The notes beneath the pieces were generated by a model, which was given only the letters and a program-made list of their open reading frames with translations, did no database searches and had not been told where the DNA came from. From Chryseobacterium sp. (GTDB taxonomy: Bacteria; Bacteroidota; Bacteroidia; Flavobacteriales; Weeksellaceae): 64,000 nt of DNA. This document shows, in pieces, positions 32,706 through 41,936 of this stretch. The position numbers were made by a program, and so were the translations under genes. The stretch is from NCBI GenBank assembly GCA_031277615.1, contig JAITMC010000035.1, forward strand, positions 62,001 through 126,000, read 5' to 3'. How positions within the stretch are numbered: position 1 is the stretch's first letter; each line of letters opens with the position of its first letter.

Positions 32706-35599
32706 TATTCAGGCTTATCATCCGTAAGCTCAAATCCCCAGTCTTTTCCTTTTTGGGTAGCCGGAACCCCTTTGGTCATCCAGACCGGAGCTTTAGCTCC
32801 TTTAAGATAATAATCAAAAAACTGCTGTTCGCGGATTTGAATATCTTTTCGGTTCTGCCGTTTTATCAGATTGTGATCGTCACCGTTATAGTTCAGCAGC
32901 CATACCGGTTTTCCGAGACGGCGCAGAGCGGTAAACATCTCAATTCCCTGATACCACGGTACGGCTCCGTCTTTATCATTACTCATAATAACAACCGGAG
33001 TTTTCACTTTATCGATGGTAAAGAGCGGTGAATTTTTAATATAAAGATCCGGTGCTTCCCATAAATTTTTTCCTAACCTGCTTTGTGATTTTTCATACTG
33101 AAATTGTCTGTTCATTCCTGAAGTCCATCGGATTCCACCGTATGCGGAGGTCATGTTGACTACAGGAGCACCACTCCAGGCAGCAGCATACATATTGGTG
33201 TGGGCAATAAGGTAGGCTACCTGATAACCGCCCCAGCTTTGCCCCTGAATTCCGATTTTAGAGCCGTCTACCCATGAGTTTTGCTTGAGTTTTTCAACAC
33301 CGGAATTAATGTATTCCATTGCAGATTCTCCCGGGAAACCGTCTGTATAGGATATATCAGGAGTAAAAACAAGATATCCGTTGCTTACAAAATAAGAAAT
33401 ATTGAGTCTTGAAGGAGTTGGGGAAGGTGCTACATAACGGTTCAGATTGTCTGAAAGCTTTTCATAGAAATAGACGATCATAGGATATTTTTTATCCGGG
33501 TTGAAATCTTCCGGCTTGTATAAAACACCTGTAGATGTATTTCCTTTTGGTGTGGTCCAGTGTACCAGTTCATCCGTTCCCCAATTATACAATTTCTGTT
33601 GTGGATTGGTATTGCTCAGCTTTTGTTGTACTGAGAAATCAGAAGTTGAAAAAATATCCGGAGAATGGGTGTATGATTCTTTTACTACAATATATTCTTC
33701 GGCATTCTTTGCTTTCTGAACACTTCGGTAGCCCCAGGCCTCTTCCATCTGAATTTTCACAGGATCCGTATTCGACCGAATGGTGGTCTTAAAAATTCCG
33801 TTGGCTTTCGATGTATTGTCAAATGCGGACAAATAAATAGAAGACTTCCGGTTTAAACTTTTAATATCTTTATCCAGATCGTACGTGTCAAATGTTATTT
33901 TATTTTTACGTCCAAAACCGTTCGTGATATTTCTTGGCTTTTTAGAACCGTTTAAGAAAAACTCCCAAAGATCGTAACGGTCCCTGATGATCACAGACTC
34001 ATCCTGATCCGTCCATGAGGCAATGCCATAAGAATACGGAAAATCAGGCATATCAAATTCCTCATCAACGAAAGAAACCGGTAAGCCGCTATTGAGTGGA
34101 AGGGTCTGTTTGGTTTTTACATTATAGCTCAGCCATTGTCCTTTTTCCCGGTTAAAAATGACAATGAATTTTCCAAGTGGGGACACTGCCACTGAACCGT
34201 CTAAATTTTTAATGATTTCCGTTCTGTCTCCTGTTTTATGATCGATAAGGAAATAAGTTTTCTTTATTGAACCTTCCCATTGCGAAGAAATCCGGTTGTT
34301 CAGACTGGTAACGCCTATAGCAAATTCAGCATTTCCTTCGTTAACCAATCGTAAAGTATCCAGATCCTCACCATCAATATTTCTGAAGAAATCCGGTTTT
34401 TCAGTCTGCAGTACGGCTGCATAGGATTTTTTAAGATCATTTTTCAGCTCTTTTAGCTGTACTGTCTGTAAATAATCGTCCTTATAGCTCCAGATATCCA
34501 CCACCGCATGATCGTTCGCAATCATCGCCGTATCTTTGGCAACAGGTTTTGGAGCAACTCCGAAATACAGCTGTTTCCCGTTTTTACTGAATAAAGGCAG
34601 ACGGTTTTCAGAAATAACCCAGTTTTTTCTCATCTGTGGGTTCTCATTCGTTACCGTTTCCTTTTTATTTCCTTGAACATTAAAGTAATACAGCTGGTAT
34701 AATTTTACCAGGTCGTTCTGTGCAGAAGACGTTCCCACAAAGGCCAGCTGGTTTCCTTCCTCATCAAAAGACAACTGTGAAAAATCACCTTCCATTTCCG
34801 AAATTTTAATGACCGTTCCTTTTTGGAGATCTACCACCTGAACGGTTTGAAAGGCGTATTTCTTCGGCTTCGATTTATCGGTATCTTTTTTATCCGCAGA
34901 TTTTTCTCCTGAACCCTCCTTCTCGTCTTTTTTATCCTTTTTCTCGTCAGGCTTTTTCGTTATAAAAGCAAGCTGTTTCCCATTTTTGCTGAATTCATAG
35001 CGGATGACATGATCATAGGTAGTACTTTTTCCGTCCAAAAGATTTCGCACCACCAGCTGTAAGGGTTTTACATTTTTATCATCATCTTTATTTTCGTCAC
35101 CGTCTTCCTTATCCGAAGCGTCATCCGAAGACTTATCTTTTGTGTTTTCCAGAAGATAGGCAATGTAAGAACCTGCTTTTTCAGGGATCTTAAATGTTTT
35201 TACATCAGGAATTTTCTCCGTTTTATTACTTAACAAATCAACGATAACAAGGCTGTCCTTTGTTAATTTATTTTTTTTAAGCTTTTTATCTTTTACCGCT
35301 TTTATATCTTTATACAAAGGGCGGACCTGGAAAACAGCAAACCTGGAATCTTTCGTAAAATCGGCCTTCGTTCCTCTTGCAAACTGTTTTGATGCTTTAT
35401 TTTTAACTGAATACAGAAAAAGATTGGAATTGCCTTCCTGAACATCCACAGAATAGGCAATCCATTTTCCGTCATTTGAGATTTTTCTCGCACCGATATT
35501 TTGCCAGCTGTCATAAACAGAATGGTCTAACGGCTTTTTCTGTCCATACATCCAGCAGGTCATCATGAGCAGAATAAAAACTGTACATTTCATCTTCAT
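32705..35599 (-). CDS. S9 family serine peptidase (prolyl-oligopeptidase fold), secreted
   Basis: The 964-residue protein has a signal peptide (FILLMMTCWMYGQ, cleavage ~20). A beta-propeller-like N-terminal part leads to a C-terminal alpha/beta hydrolase. The nucleophile elbow is GIQGQSWGGYQVAY, the Asp is in VIMSNDKDGAVPW and the His in YNGDDHNLIKR. The propeller contains a long charged insert (~152-173, Asp/Glu-rich; ~220-253, Lys-rich). Such peptidases act in the periplasm on peptides. Start: ATG 35599, or the ATG two codons on. It is convergent with recA and divergent from htpG. Confidence 0.93.
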   Translation of the reverse strand: MKMKCTVFILLMMTCWMYGQKKPLDHSVYDSWQNIGARKISNDGKWIAYSVDVQEGNSNLFLYSVKNKASKQFARGTKADFTKDSRFAVFQVRPLYKDIKAVKDKKLKKNKLTKDSLVIVDLLSNKTEKIPDVKTFKIPEKAGSYIAYLLENTKDKSSDDASDKEDGDENKDDDKNVKPLQLVVRNLLDGKSTTYDHVIRYEFSKNGKQLAFITKKPDEKKDKKDEKEGSGEKSADKKDTDKSKPKKYAFQTVQVVDLQKGTVIKISEMEGDFSQLSFDEEGNQLAFVGTSSAQNDLVKLYQLYYFNVQGNKKETVTNENPQMRKNWVISENRLPLFSKNGKQLYFGVAPKPVAKDTAMIANDHAVVDIWSYKDDYLQTVQLKELKNDLKKSYAAVLQTEKPDFFRNIDGEDLDTLRLVNEGNAEFAIGVTSLNNRISSQWEGSIKKTYFLIDHKTGDRTEIIKNLDGSVAVSPLGKFIVIFNREKGQWLSYNVKTKQTLPLNSGLPVSFVDEEFDMPDFPYSYGIASWTDQDESVIIRDRYDLWEFFLNGSKKPRNITNGFGRKNKITFDTYDLDKDIKSLNRKSSIYLSAFDNTSKANGIFKTTIRSNTDPVKIQMEEAWGYRSVQKAKNAEEYIVVKESYTHSPDIFSTSDFSVQQKLSNTNPQQKLYNWGTDELVHWTTPKGNTSTGVLYKPEDFNPDKKYPMIVYFYEKLSDNLNRYVAPSPTPSRLNISYFVSNGYLVFTPDISYTDGFPGESAMEYINSGVEKLKQNSWVDGSKIGIQGQSWGGYQVAYLIAHTNMYAAAWSGAPVVNMTSAYGGIRWTSGMNRQFQYEKSQSRLGKNLWEAPDLYIKNSPLFTIDKVKTPVVIMSNDKDGAVPWYQGIEMFTALRRLGKPVWLLNYNGDDHNLIKRQNRKDIQIREQQFFDYYLKGAKAPVWMTKGVPATQKGKDWGFELTDDKPE

Positions 35600-35678
35600 T
35601 TTAAAAAAATTTAAGGATTAAAAATATGATATTTCTTTGACAAATCCACATGATCTTTAATTTCCACCGCTGAAAAAA

Positions 35679-35691
35679 TGTCATTCTGTCA
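35679..35691 (+). promoter_or_regulatory. Candidate heat-shock-type site upstream of htpG
   Basis: Direct repeat TGTCATTCTGTCA, 57 nt before the htpG ATG. Similar GTCA repeats precede chaperone genes in other Bacteroidota as I remember them; the -7 region (TATTTTTTTTG) is degenerate. Confidence 0.3.
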
Positions 35692-35748
35692 CATTCTTCT
35701 TCATGGTATTTTTTTTGAGAAAGATTTGAAAAATAAAAATCAAAAAAT

Positions 35749-37644
35749 ATGATGACTAAAGGAAATATTAATGTATCTGTGGAAAACATTTTCCCGCTTA
35801 TCAAAAAATTTCTTTACAGTGACCACGAAATATTCTTAAGAGAGCTGATCTCCAATGCAACGGATGCTACCCTGAAATTAAAGCATCTCACAGGAATCGG
35901 GGAAGCCAAAGTAGAATACGGAAGTCCCAAAATCGAAGTAAAAATAGATAAAGATCAGAAGACATTACGCATCATCGATCAGGGGATCGGGATGACCGGA
36001 GAAGAGGTTGAAAAATATATCAATCAGGTTGCCTTTTCCGGAGCAGAAGAGTTTTTGGAAAAATATAAAGATTCCGCAAAAGATTCGGGAATTATCGGAC
36101 ATTTCGGACTTGGGTTCTATTCAGCATTTATGGTTGCTGAAAAAGTGGAAATTCTTACCAAATCCTACAAAGATGAGCCTGCCGTAAGATGGATCTGCGA
36201 CGGAAGCCCTGAATTCACTCTTGAGGAAACAACGGATAAAACAGACAGAGGAACGGAAATCATTCTTCACATTGCAGAAGACTCTGTAGAGTTTTTAGAA
36301 GAAGGAAAGATCCGTGAGCTGCTATTGAAGTACAATAAATTTATGCCTGTTCCTATCAAATTCGGAACAAAAACTCATACACTGCCTTTACCGGAGGATG
36401 CTCCTGAAGATGCTGTTGCTGAAACTGAGGAAGTAGACAACATCATCAACAATCCTGCTCCGGCATGGACGATTGCACCAAGCGAACTGACAAATGAGGA
36501 TTATATGAGGTTCTACCACGAGCTGTATCCAATGCAGTTTGAAGAGCCCTTATTCCATATTCACCTGAATGTAGACTATCCTTTCAACCTTACGGGAGTT
36601 CTGTTCTTCCCTAAGCTGAGCAATAATTTAAATATTGAAAAAGACAAGATCCAGCTTTACCAGAACCAGGTATTCGTAACGGATGAAGTGAAGGGTATTG
36701 TTCCTGATTTCTTAATGCTTCTGAGAGGGGTTATCGATTCTCCGGATATTCCGTTGAATGTTTCCCGTTCTTACCTTCAGGCTGACGGTGCCGTAAAGAA
36801 AATTTCGTCTTACATCACTAAAAAAGTAGCCGATAAAATGGTTGCCCTGATCAACGAAAACCGTGAAGATTATGAGAAAAAATGGAACGACATCAAAATC
36901 GTTATTGAATACGGAATCATTACAGAAGAAAAATTTGCTGAAAAAGCAGACAAATTCACCCTATATCCTACAACAGACGGAAAATACTTCCTATGGGATG
37001 AACTGGTAGAAAAAATCAAGCCTTCACAGACTGATAAAGACGATAAATTAGTGGTTCTTTATGCTACCAATGCAGATGAGCAGCACAGCTACATCCAGTC
37101 TGCAAAAGATAAGGGTTATGAAGTCCTTCTTCTGGATTCCCCGATTATTCCTCACGTGATCCAGAAACTGGAGACTTCAAAAGAAAAAATTTCTTTTGCC
37201 AGAGTAGATGCAGACCATATCAATAACCTCATCAAAAAAGACGAGCCGGTTATTTCAAAATTAAACGATACAGAAAAGGAAACTTTAAAAACCAATATTG
37301 AAGAGGCGGTGAAAGATGCCAAATTCACGGTTCAGCTTGAAGACCTTGACAGTACGGATGCGCCGTTCACTATCACCCAGCCGGAATTTATGAGAAGGAT
37401 GAAAGATATGCAGGCTACAGGCGGAGGCGGTATGTTCGGAATGGGAGGTTTCCCGGAAATGTACAATCTTGTGGTAAACTCCAACTGTGAACTTTCCGGT
37501 CAGATCTTAAAAACGGAAAATGCTGAAGAAAAGGAAAACCTGATCAGATACGCACTGGATCTCGCCAAACTTTCCCAAAACCTACTGAAAGGAAAAGACC
37601 TGACAGATTTTATCCAGAGAAGCTATAAACAGCTTGAAAAATAA
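35749..37644 (+). CDS. htpG: Molecular chaperone HtpG (Hsp90)
   Basis: The 631-residue cytoplasmic ATP-dependent chaperone has the GHKL motifs LRELISNATDAT (catalytic Glu), RIIDQGIGMTGEEVEKYI, GHFGLGFYSAFMVA and GTEIILHI. The middle-domain Arg lies in LNVSRSYLQADG. The start MMTKGNINVSVENIFPLI is normal; either Met may be used. Length agrees with the family. A strong terminator follows at once, so it is monocistronic. Confidence 0.98.
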   Translation: MMTKGNINVSVENIFPLIKKFLYSDHEIFLRELISNATDATLKLKHLTGIGEAKVEYGSPKIEVKIDKDQKTLRIIDQGIGMTGEEVEKYINQVAFSGAEEFLEKYKDSAKDSGIIGHFGLGFYSAFMVAEKVEILTKSYKDEPAVRWICDGSPEFTLEETTDKTDRGTEIILHIAEDSVEFLEEGKIRELLLKYNKFMPVPIKFGTKTHTLPLPEDAPEDAVAETEEVDNIINNPAPAWTIAPSELTNEDYMRFYHELYPMQFEEPLFHIHLNVDYPFNLTGVLFFPKLSNNLNIEKDKIQLYQNQVFVTDEVKGIVPDFLMLLRGVIDSPDIPLNVSRSYLQADGAVKKISSYITKKVADKMVALINENREDYEKKWNDIKIVIEYGIITEEKFAEKADKFTLYPTTDGKYFLWDELVEKIKPSQTDKDDKLVVLYATNADEQHSYIQSAKDKGYEVLLLDSPIIPHVIQKLETSKEKISFARVDADHINNLIKKDEPVISKLNDTEKETLKTNIEEAVKDAKFTVQLEDLDSTDAPFTITQPEFMRRMKDMQATGGGGMFGMGGFPEMYNLVVNSNCELSGQILKTENAEEKENLIRYALDLAKLSQNLLKGKDLTDFIQRSYKQLEK

Positions 37645-37656
37645 TACAACATGAAG

Positions 37657-37685
37657 CCGCTCCCTAAGAAGAGCGGTTTTTTTTA
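37657..37685 (+). terminator. Terminator of htpG
   Basis: CCGCTC / GAGCGG stem, loop 8 nt, then a run of eight T residues; 13 nt after the stop. Confidence 0.9.
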
Positions 37686-37699
37686 TTCTACATACTTCA

Positions 37700-38085
37700 G
37701 AAATTTATTTTTTCTCACGCTGATTTTGCTGATAATGCAGATTTTTTTTTAATCTAATATGTTTCGAAAAACCTGTTACTTCTCATTCCTAATAAAAATC
37801 GTAGATTTTCAAGAATTTTAGTGAACTTCTATACGCAATATGCTAAATCTTTTGTGACTGTTTTGCTTAAAGGAGTTTCCCACAGATCGCACAGATTTCA
37901 CAGATCGGGTGTGATTTATTGTCTCGCAAATCTTGCAGATAAGGCAGATTTTTTCTCTCCTCATTCCTGAAAAATCGTATATTTTTAAGAACTTCTGTGA
38001 ACTTCTATGCGTAATGTATCAAGCTTAAAGGTTACTTAAGTGCCAAAAGCTTTGCGTTTGTGGTTTAAAAAATTCCCGCAGCTTC
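37700..38085 (+). repeat. Composite dispersed repeats (copies C and D), filling 37645-38174
   Basis: A half module (TCTCACGCTGATTTTGCTG, GATAATGCAGATTT) at 37707-37745 precedes a full module with TTTCCCACAGATCGCACAG and CTCGCAGATCTTGCAGAT-like parts at 37873-37950. Each is followed by the module AAAATCGTAGATTTTCAAG / AAAATCGTATATTTTTAAG with GTGAACTTCTATACGCAAT / GTGAACTTCTATGCGTAAT (37793 and 37971). Nothing coding is seen before the GIDE gene. Confidence 0.78.
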
Positions 38086-38174
38086 AAACAGGCCCTGAAA
38101 ATTTCAGCTCTTTTACAGTTCAGTTTTCTGCAATTTAAAAGAGTTTAATTATATTTGGATAAAAACACAGAACC

Positions 38175-39260
38175 ATGTTTGAGATACCTGTTGAAGTTTT
38201 TCCGTTCTTACTCCTGTTCAGTTTAGGGATCGCCTTATTTCATACTGTTATTTTATCAGGTATTTTTACGGTAAAACTAAAACCGAAATGGATCATGTTT
38301 GTAATTGATCCGGCTATTTTAGGAATTGCATTTGCCTTCTTCCGAAAAGAATCGGGAATGATCTTCATCGGTTTGTTTCTCTCTGTTTTTGTACTGGGCA
38401 TCATCGGAATGATTACCAACGGTATTCAATCCAGCATTGAATCTTTCCGGGAGCAGAGAAAAAAGAATAAGCCGGTATGGAAAATTGTCGGCGGAGGTTT
38501 TCTGGTTCTTCTGTCGTATCTTGCTTTCTTCTATTTCGGAGTTTATTTTATCTTTTTTATTTTTTTCCTGATTATTCTGAGTTCTATTCTTCCCAATAAT
38601 AAAAACCGTTTTTATTTTTACCAGAGAACTCTTCCCACCTCTACTGTAAAAAGTATAGCTATGGGGCTTGCTGAGATTTCAGGAAAAGCAAGGGCTATAG
38701 AACCTGTTATCACACCGGATACAGATACTTCGTGCGTAGGATACATTTATACGATTGACGAAATCCGTACGACAAGAGATGACGATGGCAGGACTTCCAC
38801 CTCTTACCATGAAATTTCCAGAGAAACAAAGATCAAAAGATTTTATATAGAAGACGAAACAGGCAAAATAGAAGTGATTCCCGATCAGCTGGAATGGATC
38901 AGCTTTTTACCGGCCCATTCAAGGGAAAGCGGAAGCAGACGGTATCAGGAATTCATCATCGATGAAAAGACCCGGTTTCTTCTGATAGGGCAAGCTTTTT
39001 ATGAAGACTCACATTCTGTTTTCCGTTTTGATGAAGGCAGGAAGGTCTTCGGGATTGCTCCTTTGGATACGGTGAATTTTGCCAATAAATGGAGACCTTT
39101 GAAGCTGAGAGCACTTACTACACTGGCCTGCATTGCTGTTATGGCTGCCGTAATTATTTTTACGCCCATTACCATGAAAGGAAGCACTATCATTATTGAA
39201 CAGAAAAACTGGATGGAAACCTTAAAAACTAATCCTTTTAAAGGTATTTTTAATTTTTAA
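38175..39260 (+). CDS. GIDE-domain multispanning membrane protein
   Basis: The 361-residue protein has several N-terminal hydrophobic helices (up to ~residue 140), a soluble domain (~150-300) and a C-terminal helix (LTTLACIAVMAAVIIFTPI). The soluble domain reads AEISGKARAIEPVITPDTDT, then a YIYTIDEIRTT and RETKIKRFYIEDETGKIEVIP pattern that fits the GIDE (MULAN/MAPL BAM) domain known from mitochondrial E3 ligases and found in bacterial membrane proteins. There is no RING. It heads a four-gene operon; LemA follows 13 nt later. GIDE plus LemA is a pairing I recall from other bacteria. The role is unknown. Confidence 0.75.
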   Translation: MFEIPVEVFPFLLLFSLGIALFHTVILSGIFTVKLKPKWIMFVIDPAILGIAFAFFRKESGMIFIGLFLSVFVLGIIGMITNGIQSSIESFREQRKKNKPVWKIVGGGFLVLLSYLAFFYFGVYFIFFIFFLIILSSILPNNKNRFYFYQRTLPTSTVKSIAMGLAEISGKARAIEPVITPDTDTSCVGYIYTIDEIRTTRDDDGRTSTSYHEISRETKIKRFYIEDETGKIEVIPDQLEWISFLPAHSRESGSRRYQEFIIDEKTRFLLIGQAFYEDSHSVFRFDEGRKVFGIAPLDTVNFANKWRPLKLRALTTLACIAVMAAVIIFTPITMKGSTIIIEQKNWMETLKTNPFKGIFNF

Positions 39261-39273
39261 CACAGGTTGGCTT

Positions 39274-39834
39274 ATGAGTTCTTTTATCCCTCTTTTCATT
39301 ACCATTATTATCGTTGTCGGTCTGGTAACTTTTTTAATCAATACCTACAACCGGTTGGTAATTCTGAACAATAATGCAAAGAAAGCTTTTGCCAACATTG
39401 ATGTCATTCTGAAACAGCGATCCGATGAAATTCCCAACCTGGTTAATGTAGTAAAAGCCACTGCCTTCAATGAGAATACCGTTCTCAGGGAACTGGTAAC
39501 CCTTCGCTCCCAATACCTCGGGTCCCATGAAGACCGGGAAAGAATAAAGACTGCGGAACGTATGGATGGAAAACTGAAGTCAGTGATGCTCACCATTGAG
39601 AATTACCCTGAAATAAAATCCGGAACGTCTTATCTGGAACTTCAGAAACGCCTTAGCGATCTGGAAGAGATTATTGCCGACCGGAGAATTTATTTCAATG
39701 AATCCGTGAATCTTTACAATACCGGAATTGAAACTTTTCCAGATATTATTTTTGCGAAAATGATGAGTTACCGGAAAAAAGAAATGCTTCATTTTGAAGA
39801 TACAGAAAAACAAAATAACACCTCAACATTATAA
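39274..39834 (+). CDS. LemA family protein
   Basis: The 186-residue protein has one N-terminal membrane helix (PLFITIIIVVGLVTFLI), then a helical bundle with the LemA signature: YNRLVILNNNAKKAFANIDV, LKQRSDEIPNLVNVVKATAF, YLELQKRLSDLEEIIADRR, FNESVNLYNTGIETFPDIIF. LemA proteins expose their bundle outside the membrane. Gap to the next gene is 3 nt, to the GIDE gene 13 nt. No tail peptide or TPM partner is present. It would work in the same complex as its neighbours by inference. Confidence 0.9.
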   Translation: MSSFIPLFITIIIVVGLVTFLINTYNRLVILNNNAKKAFANIDVILKQRSDEIPNLVNVVKATAFNENTVLRELVTLRSQYLGSHEDRERIKTAERMDGKLKSVMLTIENYPEIKSGTSYLELQKRLSDLEEIIADRRIYFNESVNLYNTGIETFPDIIFAKMMSYRKKEMLHFEDTEKQNNTSTL

Positions 39835-39837
39835 TAT

Positions 39838-40197
39838 ATGGAAATCGATTTAGGAACTTTAGGCGATTTTATCAACTCCCGGCAGTTTTTCGGAAGTCTC
39901 GCCATTGGCTTTCCTGTACTCACAATAGGACTGTTTGTACTGTATGGCATTTTCAAAAAGATTTTCTTCCTCAGAAAAATTCTGAAATTTGTGATCCTTA
40001 CTTTCGGACTTTCCGTAATCCTGCTGATTCCTTTTGTTTTCTTCTCAGCTTTTGCTGATTTTGAAAGAGTAAAACTAGCGTTGATCTATCTGTCGATTCT
40101 TGTATGTGTCACTGTTTTCACCTTATTCAATACGGAAGAAACCATTAATTTTATAAAAGACACTTCCAAACTAAAGGACCATCAATCTTTAAAATAA
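39838..40197 (+). CDS. Small membrane protein of the GIDE-LemA operon
   Basis: The 119-residue protein has three hydrophobic helices (~21-40, ~45-70 and ~79-95) and a short polar C-terminal tail (NTEETINFIKDTSKLKD). I know no family for it. Its ATG is 3 nt after the LemA stop and its own stop is 4 nt before the next gene, so it is translated in the same operon. Probably a partner of the GIDE and LemA proteins. Confidence 0.72.
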   Translation: MEIDLGTLGDFINSRQFFGSLAIGFPVLTIGLFVLYGIFKKIFFLRKILKFVILTFGLSVILLIPFVFFSAFADFERVKLALIYLSILVCVTVFTLFNTEETINFIKDTSKLKDHQSLK

Positions 40198-40201
40198 AGC
40201 T

Positions 40202-40990
40202 ATGGGAAAATTTATTTTATGGGCTCCGCTTATTTTTACTGTTTTTGTTCTTGTTGCCAATTACAGAAGGAAAAAATTAAAAAATAATGGCGCTCCGGTA
40301 TCTATCGCCTCTTTTATTTATCCGGGGATTGTGGTGTATGTAGTTTCCTCACTGTTTTTCGGACTCGTCTCCATTGCCGTTTCTCCTGTTATTTATTTTT
40401 TTTCTGCCCCTCAATATGAAGCCAGAGTAGTTGCCCATGAGGTCATGGATTCCAGTGACGGAGAAGGCACCTATACCGCTGTGGTTACTTTTAAAGATGA
40501 TAAAAACCAATTGCTCAGAAAGCCTTTAAACTACGGAAGCAGCCACCCCGTAGAAATTGGAAAAACCATTACTATCGGATATAAAAACGGAGATCATAGT
40601 GTAACCAATTTAAGTTTTGGAACCCAAAAGCTTATTATTTTTATTGTTGCGCTCTTCCTGTTTGTTCTCGGTCTGCCTATGGCATGGATTACCCTCTATT
40701 CTCTAGGATGGGATACCTCAGTCATTTTCCAGATAGGGTTAGGGTTCGTTATTTATTTAGTCTTTCCTGCAGGGATGCTGTTTTTCATAGGAATATTATC
40801 CTGGGTAATCTGGGAGTATTTTCAGGGGAGAAAAGATGATATGCCGATATGGGCATTGGGAATCTGCAGTCTCTTTGTCACCATTCTTATTCCTGCTTTT
40901 CTGGGATACATGAAAATGATTTTTACCAGAGAGAAAACACTTAGACCCTCAGGCAGGTTTTTAAACTTAAAAAAACGCATTCAGAAATAG
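40202..40990 (+). CDS. DUF3592-like membrane protein
   Basis: The 262-residue protein has an N-terminal helix, a second helix before a periplasmic-type beta domain (EARVVAHEVMDSSDGEGTYTA, VTFKDDKNQLLRKPLNYGSS, VEIGKTITIGYKNGDHS) and at least three C-terminal helices. The beta domain has the DUF3592 pattern (a property-checking fold between helices). It is the last gene of the operon, followed by repeats and no clear terminator. Function unknown. Confidence 0.7.
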   Translation: MGKFILWAPLIFTVFVLVANYRRKKLKNNGAPVSIASFIYPGIVVYVVSSLFFGLVSIAVSPVIYFFSAPQYEARVVAHEVMDSSDGEGTYTAVVTFKDDKNQLLRKPLNYGSSHPVEIGKTITIGYKNGDHSVTNLSFGTQKLIIFIVALFLFVLGLPMAWITLYSLGWDTSVIFQIGLGFVIYLVFPAGMLFFIGILSWVIWEYFQGRKDDMPIWALGICSLFVTILIPAFLGYMKMIFTREKTLRPSGRFLNLKKRIQK

Positions 40991-41004
40991 AATCCCTTTG
41001 TTTA

Positions 41005-41165
41005 TTTTCCACAGATCCCTCAAATATTTGCGTTGACTTTTCTAAAAGTTATAGGTTTTGGAAACCAATACCGTTTTGTATTCAGTAAATATTTTGTTAT
41101 CCAAACTTATGCAGCAATAAAAAAATATGCGTTTTCTGCATCACCTGTAAGCCCGAAAAATAATC
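41005..41165 (+). repeat. Dispersed repeat (copy E, degenerate) downstream of the GIDE operon
   Basis: TTTTCCACAGATCCCTCAAA opens the element, followed by the hairpin region AAGTTATAGGTTTTGGAAAC and the inverted end around ATGCGTTTTCTGCATCACC, the same order as the 22.3-22.8 kb array but more diverged. Confidence 0.7.
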
Positions 41166-41253
41166 CATGAGATCTTCAGGAAATAAAAAAGCACAACCCG
41201 GATTGGGCTGCGCTTTATAATCATCAACTTTAATACAATTCAAAAAAGGAGTT

Positions 41254-41634
41254 TTATCCTTTCCACGGCTCCACTTTCAGGATTTCGATCTTACGTTCTC
41301 CATCTCTGAAAGGCCAACTGATAATATCCCCTACTCTATATCCTACTACGGCAAGGGCGATATCTGAAAGTATAGAATGTTTGTTTTTCGCCGGTTTTGC
41401 CTTAACAGAAGAAACGAAGATGTATTCATGCTCAGAATCCAGCGTATGATCTTTAAGGGTTACCTTTCTTTCTACCGTTACGATATCTTCCGGTAAATTT
41501 CTTCTAAGGACCTGTTTTGCTTTTCTGAGTTCTTCGGTAAGCCTTTTTTCCTCTTCCATGCTTACTTTTTTTCTTCTTACGGTATCTTTGATGGCATCAT
41601 ATATTCCGGTAGTGAGTGTAATATGATCTGACAT
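41254..41634 (-). CDS. GreA/GreB C-terminal domain protein (Rnk-like transcription factor)
   Basis: The 126-residue protein has a short helical start (RRKKVSMEEEKRLTEELRKA) and a FKBP-like Gre C-terminal domain (VTVERKVTLKDHTLDSEHEYIFV, SDIALAVVGYRVGDIISWPFRDGERKIEIL). The coiled coil of full GreA (~75 residues) is shortened, so it resembles Rnk and related factors that bind the RNA polymerase secondary channel. VGYRVGDIISWPF is the family signature. Regulation is unclear. Confidence 0.85.
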   Translation of the reverse strand: MSDHITLTTGIYDAIKDTVRRKKVSMEEEKRLTEELRKAKQVLRRNLPEDIVTVERKVTLKDHTLDSEHEYIFVSSVKAKPAKNKHSILSDIALAVVGYRVGDIISWPFRDGERKIEILKVEPWKG

Positions 41635-41762
41635 TTTTTATTTTTTAAAATTAAATGATGCGGCTATTCTTGATGATCCAATGCAGGAATACAGGCCAAT
41701 GAGCCTTTCCCGTAGAAAACCGCAAAAAAAACAATGAATGAATAAAATAATCCCGAAGTATT

Positions 41763-41903
41763 TCCCTGTCCTGGATCCTGACAGGGACTAATTGATAAAG
41801 TCCTTGGAACTTTTCAGAAAAGAATCTGTATGCAGATAAAGTAATGACAGCAGCAACCCTGATTGTCGGCGTATTGCAGATAAAAAGATCATTGCTGTCA
41901 TTA
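41763..41903. other. Two stem-loops in the 41635-41936 gap
   Basis: TCCCTGTC / GACAGGGA (41763-41787) and TAATGACAGCA / TGCTGTCATTA (41842-41903, 40-nt loop). The second could end the leftward barrel transcript. No gene or confident promoter is seen in the gap; a small RNA is possible. Confidence 0.35.
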
Positions 41904-41936
41904 TATAAATTGTTTTAATTCTTACAAATATAATAC

